A stretch of DNA of 8,620 bases from Thiohalocapsa sp. GTDB taxonomy: Bacteria; Pseudomonadota; Gammaproteobacteria; Chromatiales; Chromatiaceae. The stretch covers positions 1 through 8,620 of the forward strand of contig NZ_JAIFKJ010000566.1 in assembly GCF_019695415.1 (NCBI RefSeq). Direction: 5' to 3'. The first letter of the stretch is position 1, and every line of letters begins with the position of its first letter. The translations under genes were made by a program, and so were the position numbers. Shown here piece by piece: positions 6,243-8,620 of the stretch. Under the pieces are notes generated by a model, which saw nothing but the letters and a program-made list of their open reading frames with translations, made no database searches and was not told the origin of the DNA.

Positions 6243-6319
6243 CGTGGGAGCGGCAGCCCTGCCGCGACGCTGCACCCGCGGCCGTGCCCGCCCCATCGCG
6301 GCTAGAAGCCCCTCCCACG
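6243..6319. repeat. REP/BIME-like pair of inverted palindromic units
   Basis: CGTGGGAG (6243-6250) and CTCCCACG (6312-6319) are perfect inverted ends. Each unit reads inward as GTGGGAG, then [C/G]GGC, 5-6 variable bases, then GCCGCGA, resembling the GTGGGAG-type REP units dispersed in gammaproteobacterial genomes. The left unit folds by itself (GCGGCAG / CTGCCGC, 6250-6265) and the right one more weakly (GGCT / AGCC, 6300-6310). Such units are usually moved by RAYT transposases and lie between genes, where they can stabilise or end transcripts. Copy number elsewhere in the genome cannot be seen here. Confidence 0.65.
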
Positions 6320-6324
6320 ACGCA

Positions 6325-6343
6325 CGCGCCACTTAAGGGCGCG
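6325..6343. other. Hairpin with CGCGCC/GGCGCG arms (first copy)
   Basis: CGCGCC, a 7-base loop (ACTTAAG) and GGCGCG form a 6-bp GC stem just downstream of the REP-like pair. No T-run follows, so it is not a standard terminator. The same arms recur at 6435-6454. Confidence 0.35.
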
Positions 6344-6434
6344 CGGGGGTATTGTTGCTCCAAACTCGGGCAGCGGGCTGCAAGGCGTCTGTCTCCAAAG
6401 AAAAATGCCGGCACCTCTGGTGCACAAACGCCTT

Positions 6435-6454
6435 CGCGCCATGGCTGCGGCGCG
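6435..6454. other. Hairpin with CGCGCC/GGCGCG arms (second copy)
   Basis: CGCGCC, an 8-base loop (ATGGCTGC) and GGCGCG repeat the arms seen at 6325-6343. On the plus strand TTATCTT follows, which is only mildly T-rich. It may end transcription from the comM/ABC-F side or be a structured element upstream of glgP; neither is established. Confidence 0.35.
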
Positions 6455-6585
6455 TTATCTTAGGCAGCAACACAACGAGCCCACGGATCTGTCTTGCACG
6501 AGGATTGCTAATCAGTCTGGCTGGGGGGCAGCCGCCGCTCAGCCCGCCGCCGCTTATCTCAGACGCTATCCCTGGAAAACTGTTC

Positions 6586-8620
<2,035 letters not shown>

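Larger units (their letters stand above)
6200..6585. other. 386-bp intergenic region between the ABC-F gene and glgP
   Basis: No convincing gene is present; short open frames here lack homology and good start signals. It holds a REP/BIME-like inverted pair and two hairpins with identical 6-bp arms, listed separately. It should also contain the end of the upstream transcript and the glgP promoter. I see no U-rich intrinsic terminator and no confident -35/-10 pair; TTGCAC at 6494 has no matching -10 at normal spacing. Confidence 0.6.

Noticed and set aside
6411..6423. GCACC-TCT-GGTGC as a second NtrC-type site upstream of glgP
   Set aside because: The half-sites match but the spacer is 3 rather than 5 bases, and nothing nearby suggests sigma-54 control.

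Overview
The window is about two-thirds G+C and carries closely packed, single-copy, chromosomal-type genes. UbiK, a YheS-like ABC-F protein, a ComM/YifB ATPase and a TorF-family porin next to glnK-amtB together point to a high-GC gammaproteobacterium. The acidic porin would fit a halophilic or haloalkaliphilic member such as the Ectothiorhodospiraceae, but that placement is inference. I see no tRNA, rRNA, CRISPR array, integrase or insertion-sequence gene.

Region 1 (1-2110, minus strand) is a nitrogen-responsive operon: TorF-family outer-membrane porin, then PII signal protein (glnK), then ammonium transporter (amtB, cut off by the window edge). Upstream of the porin is a near-consensus sigma-54 promoter, with a near-perfect NtrC-type dyad about 100 bp upstream of the predicted start site. 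No separate glnK promoter is visible, so the porin appears to be co-expressed with the ammonium uptake module. A strong hairpin lies between porin and glnK.

Region 2 (2180-6199, plus strand) holds ubiK (ubiquinone biosynthesis accessory factor, with a TATAAT box upstream), comM/yifB (AAA+ branch-migration helicase) and a YheS-type ABC-F ATPase that starts two bases after the comM stop codon. The ABC-F gene carries the main anomaly. Bases 5706-5739 match the Illumina Nextera/Tn5 read-2 adapter at 30 of 34 positions. This stretch replaces the conserved segment just after the second H-switch without changing the gene's length or frame, so it is almost certainly an assembly or consensus artefact.

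Region 3 (6200-6585) is a 386-bp gap containing a REP/BIME-like inverted pair and two hairpins with identical arms. Region 4 (6586-8620) is the first 678 codons of a glycogen/maltodextrin phosphorylase; the window ends two residues before the expected pyridoxal-phosphate lysine.

I found no convincing undescribed system. The points most worth checking are the adapter sequence inside the ABC-F gene and the sigma-54/NtrC control of a poorly characterised porin.
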